A stretch of 64,000 nt of DNA from JBBDMC01 sp963826055 (lineage in GTDB: Bacteria > Pseudomonadota > Alphaproteobacteria > Rhizobiales > Kaistiaceae): assembly GCA_963826055.1 (NCBI GenBank), contig CAWGVO010000009.1:806001-870000 (forward strand), written 5' to 3'. The notes under the pieces were generated by a model that saw only the letters and a list, made by a program, of their open reading frames with translations, searched no databases and was not told where the DNA came from. Shown here piece by piece: positions 18,724 through 27,786 of this stretch (positions are counted from its first letter, which is position 1; the number at the start of each line of letters is the position of its first letter). The translations under genes and the position numbers were made by a program.

Positions 18724-20484
18724 GTGGTCGTATCAATCGCCTCACGCGCCAATGCTCACAAAGGGCACCTCAACGTTCTCATGATCGAGGACAACCCGGG
18801 CGATCGCCGCCTGGTGGAGATCGCCCTGCGGCGCGCCGCCGGCGACGCGGCCTTGGGGATTGACCTCATCGGCGCCGCGTCCGTAGCCGAGGGGTTGGAC
18901 CGTCTCAAGTGCCTGCCTGCCGAGGCCGGAGCCATCGTCGACATCATCCTGCTCGATCTGGGCCTGCCCGGCACCGACGGATTGGACGGGCTGCGCGAGA
19001 TCCGCCGTGCGGCTCCCGACCTGCCGATCATCGTCCTCACCGGTGTCTCGGACCACGTCGTGGCGACTGACGCGCTCAAGAACGGCGCCGGCGATTTCCT
19101 CGAGAAGCACGAGTTGAGGCCGGGAGCGCTGCTGCGCTCGATCCGCTACGCGATCGAGCGCAAGAAGAGCGAGACGGAACTGCTCCGCCTGGCGCAGACC
19201 GATCCGCTCACCGGCCTGCTCAACCGGCGCGCGTTTTTCGAGCGCACCGAGAATGCGCTCGCGCAGACACGGCGCTCCGGGCTCGCCTGCGCCGTCATCG
19301 TCTTCGACCTCGACCGCTTCAAGGAAGTCAACGACGTGTTCGGCCACAAAGTGGGCGACGATCTCCTGAGTGCGGTCGCCGATGCCCTGCGCCGCGGCCT
19401 GCGCGCCACCGACAGCTGCGGCCGCCTCGGCGGCGACGAGTTTGCCATCCTCGCCCCCAACCTGAAGTCCGCCAACGACGCCATGGAGATCGCCGAGAAG
19501 GTCGTCGCCATGATGGCTTCGATCACCGAGGTCGCCGACGTGCGCGTCGATCTCAAGATCAGCGCCGGCATTTCGGTCTTTCCCATGGACGAGAGCGACG
19601 CCGAGGGCCTCCTCTCACATGCCGACATGGCGATGTACAAGTCGAAAGCCAGCAAGCGCGGCGCCGTCAACTTCTTCGACGCCAACATGGACGCCGCCGT
19701 CAAGGAGCGGCGCGCGCTCAAACGCCGCATGCGCGACGCCATCGAGAGGAATGGCTTCTACCTGCATTACCAGCCGATCGTCGACGCCCGCACCCGGTCG
19801 GTTATCGGCGTCGAGGCGCTTGCCCGCTGGCGCGACGCGGAGGACAAGGCCATCCCGCCGGATCTGTTCATTCCGCTCGCCGAGGAATCGGGCGCCATCA
19901 CACCGCTCGGCAGCCGTCTGCTGGCGGAAGCGTGCGGCTGGCTGCGGCAGCTCGGCGATGAAAAGAAGTCTTTCGTCCCCATTTCGCTCAACATCTCCCC
20001 CATCGAGTGCCGCGACCCCGGTTTCGGCCTCAGGCTGATTTCGGCGATCGAACGTTTTGGGGTGCCGCCGAACTTCATCAATATCGAGATCACCGAATCG
20101 ACCATCATCCAGAACCTGCAGGTGACCCGCGAGAATCTGAAACTGCTCAAGCACTACGGCGTCGGCGTCCATATGGACGATTTCGGCACCGGCTACTCTT
20201 CGCTGTCGGTGCTGCGCGATCTGCCGCTCGACGCACTGAAGATCGACAGGAGCTTTATCGCCGACATCGGCAAGGTGAGTGGCTCCGACACCATCGTTCA
20301 GGCGATCGTCGAACTCGCCAGGAAGCTGGGCTTTGCCACCATCGCCGAGGGCGTCGAGACGGCGGAGCAGGCCGAGTTCCTGCGCGACATCGGCGTCAAC
20401 GCGCTCCAGGGCTTCTACTTCTCCAGGCCGGTGCCGGCCGACCAGTTTTCCGGCATGCTCGACAAGCTGCATCTTGTCGCCTGA
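18724..20484 (+). CDS. Response regulator with receiver, GGDEF and EAL domains
   Basis: A 586-residue cyclic-di-GMP regulator. The N-terminal receiver has NVLMIEDNPGDRR, the phospho-acceptor in ILLDLGLPGTDG and Lys in FLEKHE. The GGDEF domain is intact (DPLTGLLNRRAFF, RLGGDEFAIL), suggesting diguanylate cyclase activity. The EAL domain keeps GVEALARW, NIEITEST, MDDFGTGYSS, KIDRSFI and EGVET, so phosphodiesterase activity is also plausible. GTG 18724 is chosen because AAGGAG lies six bases upstream. The kinase two genes upstream is the likely phospho-donor. The net output, making or breaking c-di-GMP, cannot be told from sequence. Confidence 0.93.
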   Translation: MVVSIASRANAHKGHLNVLMIEDNPGDRRLVEIALRRAAGDAALGIDLIGAASVAEGLDRLKCLPAEAGAIVDIILLDLGLPGTDGLDGLREIRRAAPDLPIIVLTGVSDHVVATDALKNGAGDFLEKHELRPGALLRSIRYAIERKKSETELLRLAQTDPLTGLLNRRAFFERTENALAQTRRSGLACAVIVFDLDRFKEVNDVFGHKVGDDLLSAVADALRRGLRATDSCGRLGGDEFAILAPNLKSANDAMEIAEKVVAMMASITEVADVRVDLKISAGISVFPMDESDAEGLLSHADMAMYKSKASKRGAVNFFDANMDAAVKERRALKRRMRDAIERNGFYLHYQPIVDARTRSVIGVEALARWRDAEDKAIPPDLFIPLAEESGAITPLGSRLLAEACGWLRQLGDEKKSFVPISLNISPIECRDPGFGLRLISAIERFGVPPNFINIEITESTIIQNLQVTRENLKLLKHYGVGVHMDDFGTGYSSLSVLRDLPLDALKIDRSFIADIGKVSGSDTIVQAIVELARKLGFATIAEGVETAEQAEFLRDIGVNALQGFYFSRPVPADQFSGMLDKLHLVA

Positions 20485-20499
20485 AACGGGCGATCGCGC

Positions 20500-21402
20500 T
20501 CAGAAGCGATAGCCGGTCTCGTCGAGGAACAACTTCAGCCGCTGCGGGAACTTCAGCACCTTGCGCTCCTTCGCCGGGCACTGCTCCAGCGGTGCCCCGG
20601 TAAGGCACACGTCCTCACCGTCGTCGTGGGCGAAATCCCAATGGGCGTTGAGCGCCGCCCACGCCGCCGCACCTTCGCCGACCCGCACCTTTTCCGCCAC
20701 CCAGCCAGCGAGGAAGCCCGGCGACGACCAGCGCTCGGCCGGATCGACCGTGTCCTCGATCTGGGCGAGCCAGTCGCGCTGGGTCGCGGCGTAGCGCGGG
20801 TCGGCTGAAACGTCTGTCACCTTGCCGGCGGCGACCGCATAGACCGCCAACGGCGCCGCGCTGCACGCATAGCAGTCGAACCGGTAGAGGAAGCGGTTGT
20901 CGACGGTGACGATCTCCGCCTGGCCGTCCTTGTCAATGTCGTGCAGCAGGTCACCGTCGCCGTCGAAATCACCGACGGGTACAGCGGTCCATTTGCCCGC
21001 CACTTCCGTCGCCACGATGACCGAATTGCAGCAATGGGCGCCGCCCGAGTAGCTGGAGAAGAAGACTTCGCGCTGCCGGTTGTCGGGGTCCATCTCCGCA
21101 ATGCTCGCCTCCGCCAGCGGGATATCGAAGCCGGAGCCGACGCCGACGGTTTCGAGCACAACCCGCCCGCCGACCTCGACGCTGAGCACCGGAACGTCGG
21201 CGGTGGGGTCGACCTGCGGCCGGCGCACCATGGTGATCGTCGCCCTCAGGTCGCCGACGGCGACGGAGGCGGATTTGGCGCCGTCCGCGAACACCGTCGT
21301 CGGGAACTCCGGCGGTGGCGCAGCTTCCTCGCCGCTTGCCGGCCGCACGATCGCGAGCCCCGCAAGCGCCGCCAACAGCACCCGTTGCCCGCTCACCGAC
21401 AA
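20500..21402 (-). CDS. Secreted hypothetical protein with calcium-loop-like motif
   Basis: A 300-residue protein, not recognised. It begins with a signal peptide (VLLAALAGLAIVRPASG) and is therefore exported. DFDGDGD and DIDKDGQAE resemble the Asp-rich calcium loops of FG-GAP or integrin-like repeats. Four cysteines (GGAHCCN, CYAC) may form disulfides. TTG 21402 is chosen because AGAGGAG lies nine bases before it; GTG 21396 is an alternative. It is transcribed convergently with the GGDEF-EAL gene, only 15 bp apart, and its role is unknown. Confidence 0.7.
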   Translation of the reverse strand: MSVSGQRVLLAALAGLAIVRPASGEEAAPPPEFPTTVFADGAKSASVAVGDLRATITMVRRPQVDPTADVPVLSVEVGGRVVLETVGVGSGFDIPLAEASIAEMDPDNRQREVFFSSYSGGAHCCNSVIVATEVAGKWTAVPVGDFDGDGDLLHDIDKDGQAEIVTVDNRFLYRFDCYACSAAPLAVYAVAAGKVTDVSADPRYAATQRDWLAQIEDTVDPAERWSSPGFLAGWVAEKVRVGEGAAAWAALNAHWDFAHDDGEDVCLTGAPLEQCPAKERKVLKFPQRLKLFLDETGYRF

Positions 21403-21528
21403 CGATCAAGACTCCTCTTTCGCGCCGGCCAGTCTACCGCGACCGCGCCGGCTGGGAAAATCTCGAACTGGCGGGCCGGTTGCGGGCTCTGCTAGGCTGG
21501 CCGACGCAACCATCATCGGAGCCCGCGA

Positions 21529-21906
21529 ATGCCAGGAAGCGTGCTCAAGGCCATTCGCCTTGATCTTGCCCGCACCGCCGAGTTCCCGGCGGGCAGCAGC
21601 CGCCATTTCTATCGTTTCGTCGCCCCGCTCGACCGAGACGGCCATCTCGACGCCGCGGCCTGGAAACAGCATCGCGACCGTTGCCGGGTCGAGCGCGTGT
21701 GGGGCGACGAGGAGGAGGACGTCGGCCACCTCGTCCACCGTCCGGGCGGTTCATGGGGCTTCCGCTTCGACGTGGAGGGCGACGAAGGCGACGAATCAGG
21801 TTATCGCCTTGGCAGCCATCGCTTCGTCCTTGGTGAGTACGTCTCGATCCGCGACGCCGAAGGCGTCCTCAATACCTTCCGCGTGGTGTCTGTAACCGAT
21901 GCATAG
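21529..21906 (+). CDS. Conserved-looking hypothetical protein
   Basis: A 125-residue soluble acidic protein, not recognised. It is rich in charged residues (RVERVWGDEEEDVGHLVH) and ends in a strand-rich segment (RFVLGEYVSIRDAEG). No signal peptide or membrane helix is visible. Its stop overlaps the start of a cytochrome c gene by 8 bp, so they are co-translated. Codon use matches neighbours, supporting a real gene. The function is unknown. Confidence 0.6.
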   Translation: MPGSVLKAIRLDLARTAEFPAGSSRHFYRFVAPLDRDGHLDAAAWKQHRDRCRVERVWGDEEEDVGHLVHRPGGSWGFRFDVEGDEGDESGYRLGSHRFVLGEYVSIRDAEGVLNTFRVVSVTDA

Positions 21907-22219
21907 GTTTGCGTGTGCCCTGTTGCTCGCCGTGGCGTTGATTCCCGGGGCGGCGCTCGCCCAACAGGTCGGTGACCCGGCGACGGGCCTCGCCTACGCC
22001 CGTGAGGTCTGCAGCGAGTGCCACGCCGTCGAGGCCGGTGATTTGAGGCATTCGGTGTTCGACGTGCTGTCGTTCCAGGAGATCGCCAATACGCCCGGCA
22101 TATCCGAGGTGGCGTTGATCTCGTTCTTCCAGACCCCGCATCCCTCGATGCCGAACCTGATCGTGGCGGCCGACGATCGGCGCGACGTCATCGCGTACAT
22201 CCTCAGCCTGAAGAAGTGA
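21899..22219 (+). CDS. Small periplasmic c-type cytochrome
   Basis: A 106-residue class I cytochrome c. The signal peptide (FACALLLAVALIPGAALA) is followed by a single haem-binding motif CSECH, and the distal axial ligand is probably a methionine in PHPSMPNLI. It acts in the periplasm as an electron carrier. It overlaps the hypothetical gene upstream. No oxidase or dehydrogenase is adjacent, so its redox partner is not evident. Confidence 0.85.
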   Translation: MHRFACALLLAVALIPGAALAQQVGDPATGLAYAREVCSECHAVEAGDLRHSVFDVLSFQEIANTPGISEVALISFFQTPHPSMPNLIVAADDRRDVIAYILSLKK

Positions 22220-22412
22220 TCCTGGCGGCGGCGGAACCCGGGCGCGCCGCTTTCGTGGCGGCGTGCGGCGCTCCGTCACAGCGGCCGGCTGACGGCAAAA
22301 ATCGCATCTCGGCAGATTGACCATCCGCCTGGCGGAGCTAGATCAAACCGTATGCCTCGGTGGGCCTGGGGGGTTCCGGTCTCACGAAACAGAGTCCGCA
22401 CGGAGGCGAAAC

Positions 22413-22853
22413 ATGAAGCACAGGACAGCCGAGGAGCTCCGGGAGCTCGCCGCGGTCCATCCCGCACCGCGCCCGACACCCATGACGAGGGCCGAGCGCC
22501 TGACACGGTGGGCCGAACTGCTCGAAGCCGACGGAAACCGCCGTCTGAACACGCTGATGGGCACCGAGTACCAGTTGGGTGCTGCCCGCGACGAGATGCG
22601 GGCGGAGAATTCCCCCATCTCGGTCGCCTTCTCCGATCCCTTGCTGCGCGCCGAGGGCATGAAAGACGACACCTACGGTGAAGCCAGGCGGTTCTTCGAT
22701 CTCACCGACTGGCAGGTGCATGACATCCTTTGCTACTGCCACTACGGCGCCACGGTGTCGGCCGAAATGTCCGCTCGCGGCGTCCGCGCTGCGGTCACAG
22801 GGCGCCAGGGCTTCGGCTTCTTCGACCGCATGCGTCACGCGCTCGGCGGCTGA
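22413..22853 (+). CDS. Hypothetical protein
   Basis: A 146-residue soluble protein, not recognised. ATG 22413 is chosen because GGAGG lies seven bases upstream; an upstream in-frame start lacks this. The middle region (TRAERLTRWAELLE) is helical, and HDILCYCHYGATVSAEM contains two cysteines and two histidines that could bind a metal, though no known motif is matched. It is convergent with xseA, 27 bp apart. The 193 bp before it show no gene. Confidence 0.55.
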   Translation: MKHRTAEELRELAAVHPAPRPTPMTRAERLTRWAELLEADGNRRLNTLMGTEYQLGAARDEMRAENSPISVAFSDPLLRAEGMKDDTYGEARRFFDLTDWQVHDILCYCHYGATVSAEMSARGVRAAVTGRQGFGFFDRMRHALGG

Positions 22854-22880
22854 AGCAGGTCACCGCGGCGGCGGGCGCCT

Positions 22881-24290
22881 CTAGAGCAGGTTTCCCTGCG
22901 AACCGTCGTCGCGGAACCGCCGCCTGCGGCGGGGCGGCGCGGCGCCGCTTGCCACGGCGCTGACGTGGCCGTCGTGGAATTCGATGTCGAGCGCTGTGCC
23001 GGCCGGCGCCGCGGCGGCAGAGCGAAGAGGCGTGCCGTCCGTGTCGCTCACCAGCGCGAAGCCGCGTTCGAGCACGCTGCGGTAGGACACCGCCTCCAGC
23101 AGCCGGGCGGCGGCGGAGAAGCGCGTTCGCGCCCGCTCCATCCGGCGATGGGCGGCAGTGTCCTTGCGGCGGCCAAGCGTGGCGAGCCGCTCGCGCGCCC
23201 GTTCCGTCAGCCGCTCGAGCCCGGCGAGCGATAGCCGCCCGGCGGCGCGCTCGAACAGCGTGCGGTGGACGCGCGCGTTGGCGAGCAGCGCGAGGCCAAG
23301 GCGGTTGGCGAGTTCGTCGAACGTGCGGCGTGGCATGGCGAAGAGGTCGTCGGCGCGCGGCATGGCGCGCGCCGCGCCGCGCAACTCCCGTCGCGCCGCC
23401 TCGATCCGCCGGAGTGTCGCCGCCGCAAGCCGCCCGCCGAGTTGCCCGACGCCGGCGACAAGTTCGGAGCGCACCGGCACCGCCATCTCCGCCGCCGCCG
23501 TCGGCGTCGGTGCCCGCCGGTCGGCGGCGAGGTCGATCAGCGTGAAGTCGGTCTCGTGGCCGACCGCCGAGATCAGCGGGATCGCCGAATTGGCGGCGGC
23601 CCTGACCACGACTTCCTCGTTAAAGCTCCACAGGTCCTCCAGGCTGCCGCCGCCGCGCGCGACGATCAGCAGGTCCGGCCGCGGCAGCGCGCCGCCGGGC
23701 GCGAGCCGATTGAACCCGTCAATGGCGGCGGCCACCTCCGTTGCGGAAGTCTCGCCCTGCACCCTGACCGGCCACACGATCACGCGCGTCGGAAAGCGGT
23801 CGGCGAGCCGGTGGAGGATGTCGCGGATGACCGCGCCCGTGGGCGAGGTGACCACGCCGATCACGCGCGGCAGGTAGGGGAGGGGCACCTTGCGCGAGTC
23901 GTCGAACAGGCCCTCCGCGGCAAGCGCCTTCCGCCGCTTGTCGAGCAGCGCCATCAGCGCGCCGATCCCGGCAGGCTCCAGCGCGTCGATGACAAGCTGG
24001 TATTTCGACTGACCGGCGAACGTAGTGAGCCGCCCCGTGGCGACCACCTCCACTCCTTCTTCCGGCTTGAACTTCAGCCGGCCGAAAGTGGTGCGCCACA
24101 CCACCGCCTCCAGCCGCGCCTTCTCGTCCTTGAGGGTGAAGTATGCGTGGCCGGAGCTGTGAACGCCGCGGAAGCCTGAAATCTCGCCGCGCACCCGCAC
24201 GTAGCCGAAGGCGTCCTCGACCGTCCGCCTCACGGCGGCGGAGATTTCCGAGACGGTGTATTCGGCAGTGTTGGCGGCGGGTTCGGCCAT
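22881..24290 (-). CDS. xseA: Exodeoxyribonuclease VII large subunit
   Basis: The catalytic large subunit (469 residues) of exonuclease VII, which with several XseB subunits degrades single-stranded DNA to oligonucleotides. The N-terminal OB-fold (YVRVRGEISGFRG, HAYFTLKDEKARL) precedes the nuclease domain with VVTSPTGAVIRDILHRLADR, RGGGSLEDLWSFNEE and SAVGHETDFTLIDLAADRR. A long helical region follows, as expected. ATG 24290 gives AEPAANTAEYTVSEIS, the normal family start. It is divergent from rsmE with an 89-bp gap. No xseB is seen nearby. Confidence 0.96.
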   Translation of the reverse strand: MAEPAANTAEYTVSEISAAVRRTVEDAFGYVRVRGEISGFRGVHSSGHAYFTLKDEKARLEAVVWRTTFGRLKFKPEEGVEVVATGRLTTFAGQSKYQLVIDALEPAGIGALMALLDKRRKALAAEGLFDDSRKVPLPYLPRVIGVVTSPTGAVIRDILHRLADRFPTRVIVWPVRVQGETSATEVAAAIDGFNRLAPGGALPRPDLLIVARGGGSLEDLWSFNEEVVVRAAANSAIPLISAVGHETDFTLIDLAADRRAPTPTAAAEMAVPVRSELVAGVGQLGGRLAAATLRRIEAARRELRGAARAMPRADDLFAMPRRTFDELANRLGLALLANARVHRTLFERAAGRLSLAGLERLTERARERLATLGRRKDTAAHRRMERARTRFSAAARLLEAVSYRSVLERGFALVSDTDGTPLRSAAAAPAGTALDIEFHDGHVSAVASGAAPPRRRRRFRDDGSQGNLL

Positions 24291-24379
24291 GCGCCAAGAC
24301 CTGCCTGCTCGCAGGGCAAGGGTCAAGCGGACCGGTGCGCCGCTTGCCCGACGCCGCACTTCGGCCTATCGCCACCGCC

Positions 24380-25150
24380 ATGGCCCGCTTCGATTTCCGC
24401 GCCACCCGCCTGTTCGTCCGCGCCCCGCTTGCGCCCGACGCCGGCATTGACCTCGATCGGGGTCAGGCCAACTACCTCGTCAACGTGCTCCGCAAGGCGG
24501 ACGGCGACGAAGTGCTGGTTTTCAACGGCCGCGACGGCGAATGGACCGCGCGCCTCGCCGCCGCCGGGCGCAAGAGCTGGCGTCTGGAAGTCGGCGAGCG
24601 GGTGCGCGCCCAGCCGCCGGCGCCCGATCTGCACTACCTGTTCGCGCCCCTGAAGCAGGCTCGTCTCGACTACCTGGTGCAGAAGGCGGTGGAGATGGGG
24701 GCGGGGCGCCTGCGCCCGCTCATCACCCGCCACGGCCAGGTGACCCGCCTCAACCGCGACCGCGCCGAAGCGAACGCCATCGAGGCGGCGGAGCAATGCG
24801 GCATCCTCTCGATCCCGGCGATCGACGAGCCGGTGCCGCTGGCGACGGTTCTCGACGGCTGGGAGGAGGCCGAGGCAGGCCGGCGCATCGTGTTCTGCGA
24901 CGAAAGCGAGGCGCGGGCCGACCCGCTGGCCGTCCTCGCCGCCCTGAAGCCGTCGCCGCTTGCTATCCTCGTCGGGCCGGAGGGGGGCTTTGCCGCCGAC
25001 GAGCGGGAGGCCTTGCGCGCCCTGCCGTTCGTGACCGCCCTGCCGCTCGGTCCCCGCATCCTGCGTGCCGATACTGCCGCCGTCGCCGCCTTCGCCCTCG
25101 TCCAGGCGGCCCTTGGGGACTGGCAAGCCGGCGCGCCCGCCCCACATTGA
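24380..25150 (+). CDS. rsmE: 16S rRNA (uracil-1498-N3)-methyltransferase
   Basis: A SPOUT-class methyltransferase of 256 residues that methylates U1498 of 16S rRNA using S-adenosylmethionine. Typical segments are GQANYLVNVLRK near the N-terminus (PUA-like part), QKAVEMGAGRLRPLIT, VGPEGGFAADE and LGPRILRADTA, the last two forming the knotted SAM site. ATG 24380 begins ARFDFRATRLFV. It lies 78 bp before gshA in the same direction; rsmE-gshA is a familiar pairing in Alphaproteobacteria. Confidence 0.95.
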   Translation: MARFDFRATRLFVRAPLAPDAGIDLDRGQANYLVNVLRKADGDEVLVFNGRDGEWTARLAAAGRKSWRLEVGERVRAQPPAPDLHYLFAPLKQARLDYLVQKAVEMGAGRLRPLITRHGQVTRLNRDRAEANAIEAAEQCGILSIPAIDEPVPLATVLDGWEEAEAGRRIVFCDESEARADPLAVLAALKPSPLAILVGPEGGFAADEREALRALPFVTALPLGPRILRADTAAVAAFALVQAALGDWQAGAPAPH

Positions 25151-25228
25151 GCCTTGGCGGCCGATTGCCGCCCGCCTTGGTCATCGCTAAGGTGCCCGCC
25201 CGTCCTTTCAGGAAACCACACCTTTTCA

Positions 25229-26599
25229 ATGGCCCGCGACGCTTCTGACGCGACGCCGATCGAATCCCGTGACCAGCTCGTCCAGGCACTCGAATCCGGC
25301 TCCAAGCCGCGATCGCAGTGGCGGGTCGGCACCGAGCACGAGAAATTCGGCTTCACCCTCGACGGCCACCGCCCGGTCCCCTACGAGGGCCCGCGCGGCA
25401 TCCGCCGGCTGCTGGAGGCGATGGAGGGGTTGCTCGGCTGGCACCCGATCGAGGACGCCGGCCGCATCATCGGGCTGACCGACCCCCTCGGCCTCGGCGC
25501 CATCTCGCTGGAGCCCGGCGGCCAGTTCGAGCTTTCCGGCGCGCCGCTTTCGACCATCCACCAGACGTGCCGCGAGGTGAACTCCCATCTCGCCCAGGTG
25601 CGCGAGGCTGCCGAGCCCCTTGGCATCGGTTTCCTCGGCGCTGGCTTCTCGCCGGTGTGGTCGCTGGCGGAGACGCCGCGCATGCCCAAGTCGCGCTACG
25701 CCATCATGACGCGCTACATGCCGACCGTCGGTGGCCGCGGTCTCGACATGATGTATCGGACCTGCACCATCCAGGCCAACCTCGACTTCTCCGACGAGGC
25801 CGACATGGTGAAGAAGATGCGCGTCGGCTTGGCGCTGCAGCCGATTGTCACGGCCCTGTTCGCCAATTCGCCGTTCACCGACGGCAAGCCCAACGGGTAC
25901 CGCTCGTTCCGGTCGGCCATCTGGCTTGACACCGACCCGCACCGCACTGGCATGTTGCCGCTCGCCTTCGAGGACGGCTTCGGCTTCGAGCGCTACGTCG
26001 ACTGGGCTCTCGACGTACCGCTGTACTTCGTCAAGCGCGGCGACACCTATCACGACGTTGCCGGCGCCTCCTTCCACGATCTCATCGCTGGCAAGCTCGA
26101 CGCCTTGCCCGGCGAGCACGCCACCCGATCCGACTGGAACAACCACCTCACTACCATCTTCACCGAGGTCCGCCTCAAGACGTTCCTCGAAATGCGCGGT
26201 GCCGACGGCGGCTCGGGCCGTCTCATCTGCGCCGTGCCGGCGCTCTGGGTCGGGCTCCTCTACGATTCGGTCTCGCTCGACGCTGCCTGGGAGATCGTCA
26301 AGGACTGGACCGCGGAGGAACGGGAGGACTTGCGCCGGAAGGTGCCGGTAACCGCCCTCGCTACGCCCGTGCGCAACCGCACCGCCCTCGACGTCGCCCG
26401 CGACATCGTCGCGCTGGCCCGCGACGGGCTCAGCCGGCGCGCCCATGAGAACGACGAGGGTCTTGACGAGACGATGTTCCTCTCGTCGCTGGAAGAGATC
26501 ATCGCCACCGGCGCGACGCCGGCCGACCGGCTGCTCGCCGACTATTCCGGACCGTGGCATGGTGACATCGACCGCATCTTCGCCCAACATGCCTACTAA
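25229..26599 (+). CDS. gshA: Glutamate-cysteine ligase, plant/alphaproteobacterial type
   Basis: Catalyses the first step of glutathione synthesis, joining glutamate and cysteine with ATP. The 456-residue length and the segments VGTEHEKFGF, ISLEPGGQFELSGAPL, MYRTCTIQANLDF and PSDWN-like RSDWNNHLTTIFTEVRLK are those of the class shared by plants and Alphaproteobacteria, not the enterobacterial type. ATG 25229 lies a short distance after rsmE. Cytoplasmic. The following 171-bp gap contains an FNR-type box for the next gene. Confidence 0.95.
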   Translation: MARDASDATPIESRDQLVQALESGSKPRSQWRVGTEHEKFGFTLDGHRPVPYEGPRGIRRLLEAMEGLLGWHPIEDAGRIIGLTDPLGLGAISLEPGGQFELSGAPLSTIHQTCREVNSHLAQVREAAEPLGIGFLGAGFSPVWSLAETPRMPKSRYAIMTRYMPTVGGRGLDMMYRTCTIQANLDFSDEADMVKKMRVGLALQPIVTALFANSPFTDGKPNGYRSFRSAIWLDTDPHRTGMLPLAFEDGFGFERYVDWALDVPLYFVKRGDTYHDVAGASFHDLIAGKLDALPGEHATRSDWNNHLTTIFTEVRLKTFLEMRGADGGSGRLICAVPALWVGLLYDSVSLDAAWEIVKDWTAEEREDLRRKVPVTALATPVRNRTALDVARDIVALARDGLSRRAHENDEGLDETMFLSSLEEIIATGATPADRLLADYSGPWHGDIDRIFAQHAY

Positions 26600-26696
26600 G
26601 CAACTCCAGTCCGTCCGGAATTGCGACAAAACAAAGAGATGCGGCGGGTTTTCAAGTCCCGTGAATGATGATCCGATCTGCATGCCTCGCCTGCCT

Positions 26697-26710
26697 TTGA
26701 TCCGCATCAA
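26697..26710. promoter_or_regulatory. FNR/FixK/Anr-type box
   Basis: TTGATCCGCATCAA is a perfect match to TTGAT-N4-ATCAA, the binding site of Crp/Fnr regulators such as FNR, Anr and FixK. It lies 60 bp before the ATG of the universal stress protein, a distance fitting an activator site. Confidence 0.75.
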
Positions 26711-26770
26711 GGCGAGGCGAGCGCCCCTGGCGCGATGGTCGCGCCGAGAACCGCGGCTGGGAGCCAGAGC

Positions 26771-27622
26771 ATGAAGAAATCAACCAGTTCAATCGCCGAC
26801 ATGCACGTCGTCGTCGACCTCGCCGGCGAACGCCGCGCCGTGACGATCGCCGCCGACATCGCCGGCCGCCTCGACGCGCACCTGACCGGCCTGGCGCTCG
26901 CCGTCGAGCCGCTCATCCCGGCCTATACCATGGCGGCGCCGGTACCCACCGACTTCATCGTCCAGGCGCGCGAGCAGGCGCTCGCCGACGCCAGGACGGC
27001 GGCGGACGCCTTCGACAAGGTCGCCAAGGCGGCGGGCGTCCAATACGAAGCCCGCGCCGTGGAATCGATCGCCGGCGAAGGCTTCATGGAGGCCGTCCGC
27101 GACCTCCGCGTCACCGACCTGGTCGTCGTCAGCCAGGACGATCCCGACCGGCCGGAACCGATGCGCGCGACCCTGATCGAGTCGATCCTGTTCGAGGCGG
27201 CGGCACCGACGCTCATCATCCCCTACACCGGCGTAACCCAGTTCAAGGCCGGCCGAGCCGTGATCGCCTGGGACGGCAGCGCCCCGGCGACGCGCGCCAT
27301 CCGCGCCGCCCTGCCGCTCCTGCAGTTCACCGAGGAAGTGACCGTCGTGGTGGTCACCGAGCCGGGCAAGTGGGAAGGCGGCGCCGCTGGCGCCGACATC
27401 GGGGCGCACCTTGCCCGCCACGGTCTCAAGGTCGAGGTCAAGCGGATCGACGACGCGCTCCACGACGTCGCCGCCACGCTCCTCAACTTCACCGCCGACG
27501 AGGCGGCTGATTGGATGGTGATGGGCGCCTACGGCCACAGCCGCGTACGGGAACTGCTGCTCGGCGGCGCAACCCGCGGCGTGCTCGCCTCGATGACCCT
27601 GCCTATCCTGATGGCACATTGA
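26771..27622 (+). CDS. Universal stress protein with two Usp domains
   Basis: A 283-residue tandem UspA protein. The N-terminal domain (MHVVVDLAGERRAVTIAADI) and the C-terminal domain (GRAVIAWDGSAPATRAIRAA) each look like a Usp fold. The second has the ATP-binding pattern G-x2-G-x9-G in MGAYGHSRVRELLLGGAT, while the first lacks it. The perfect FNR-type box 60 bp upstream predicts induction under low oxygen, which fits many alphaproteobacterial Usp proteins. It is followed by a peroxiredoxin. Confidence 0.93.
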   Translation: MKKSTSSIADMHVVVDLAGERRAVTIAADIAGRLDAHLTGLALAVEPLIPAYTMAAPVPTDFIVQAREQALADARTAADAFDKVAKAAGVQYEARAVESIAGEGFMEAVRDLRVTDLVVVSQDDPDRPEPMRATLIESILFEAAAPTLIIPYTGVTQFKAGRAVIAWDGSAPATRAIRAALPLLQFTEEVTVVVVTEPGKWEGGAAGADIGAHLARHGLKVEVKRIDDALHDVAATLLNFTADEAADWMVMGAYGHSRVRELLLGGATRGVLASMTLPILMAH

Positions 27623-27786
27623 CCGGTGCCGTCGAAGAACCTGCCGGAATGGGAATGCGCGAACGCTCGTTCCGGCGCACGACTTTTTTACGCCAGCCCG
27701 TCCGCTGCGAATTGTCATCCTTGAGAGGAATGGGGGAGGGCCCCTACATCAAGCCCACCTCAGTTTTTCCCGAAAGGAGAACCACC

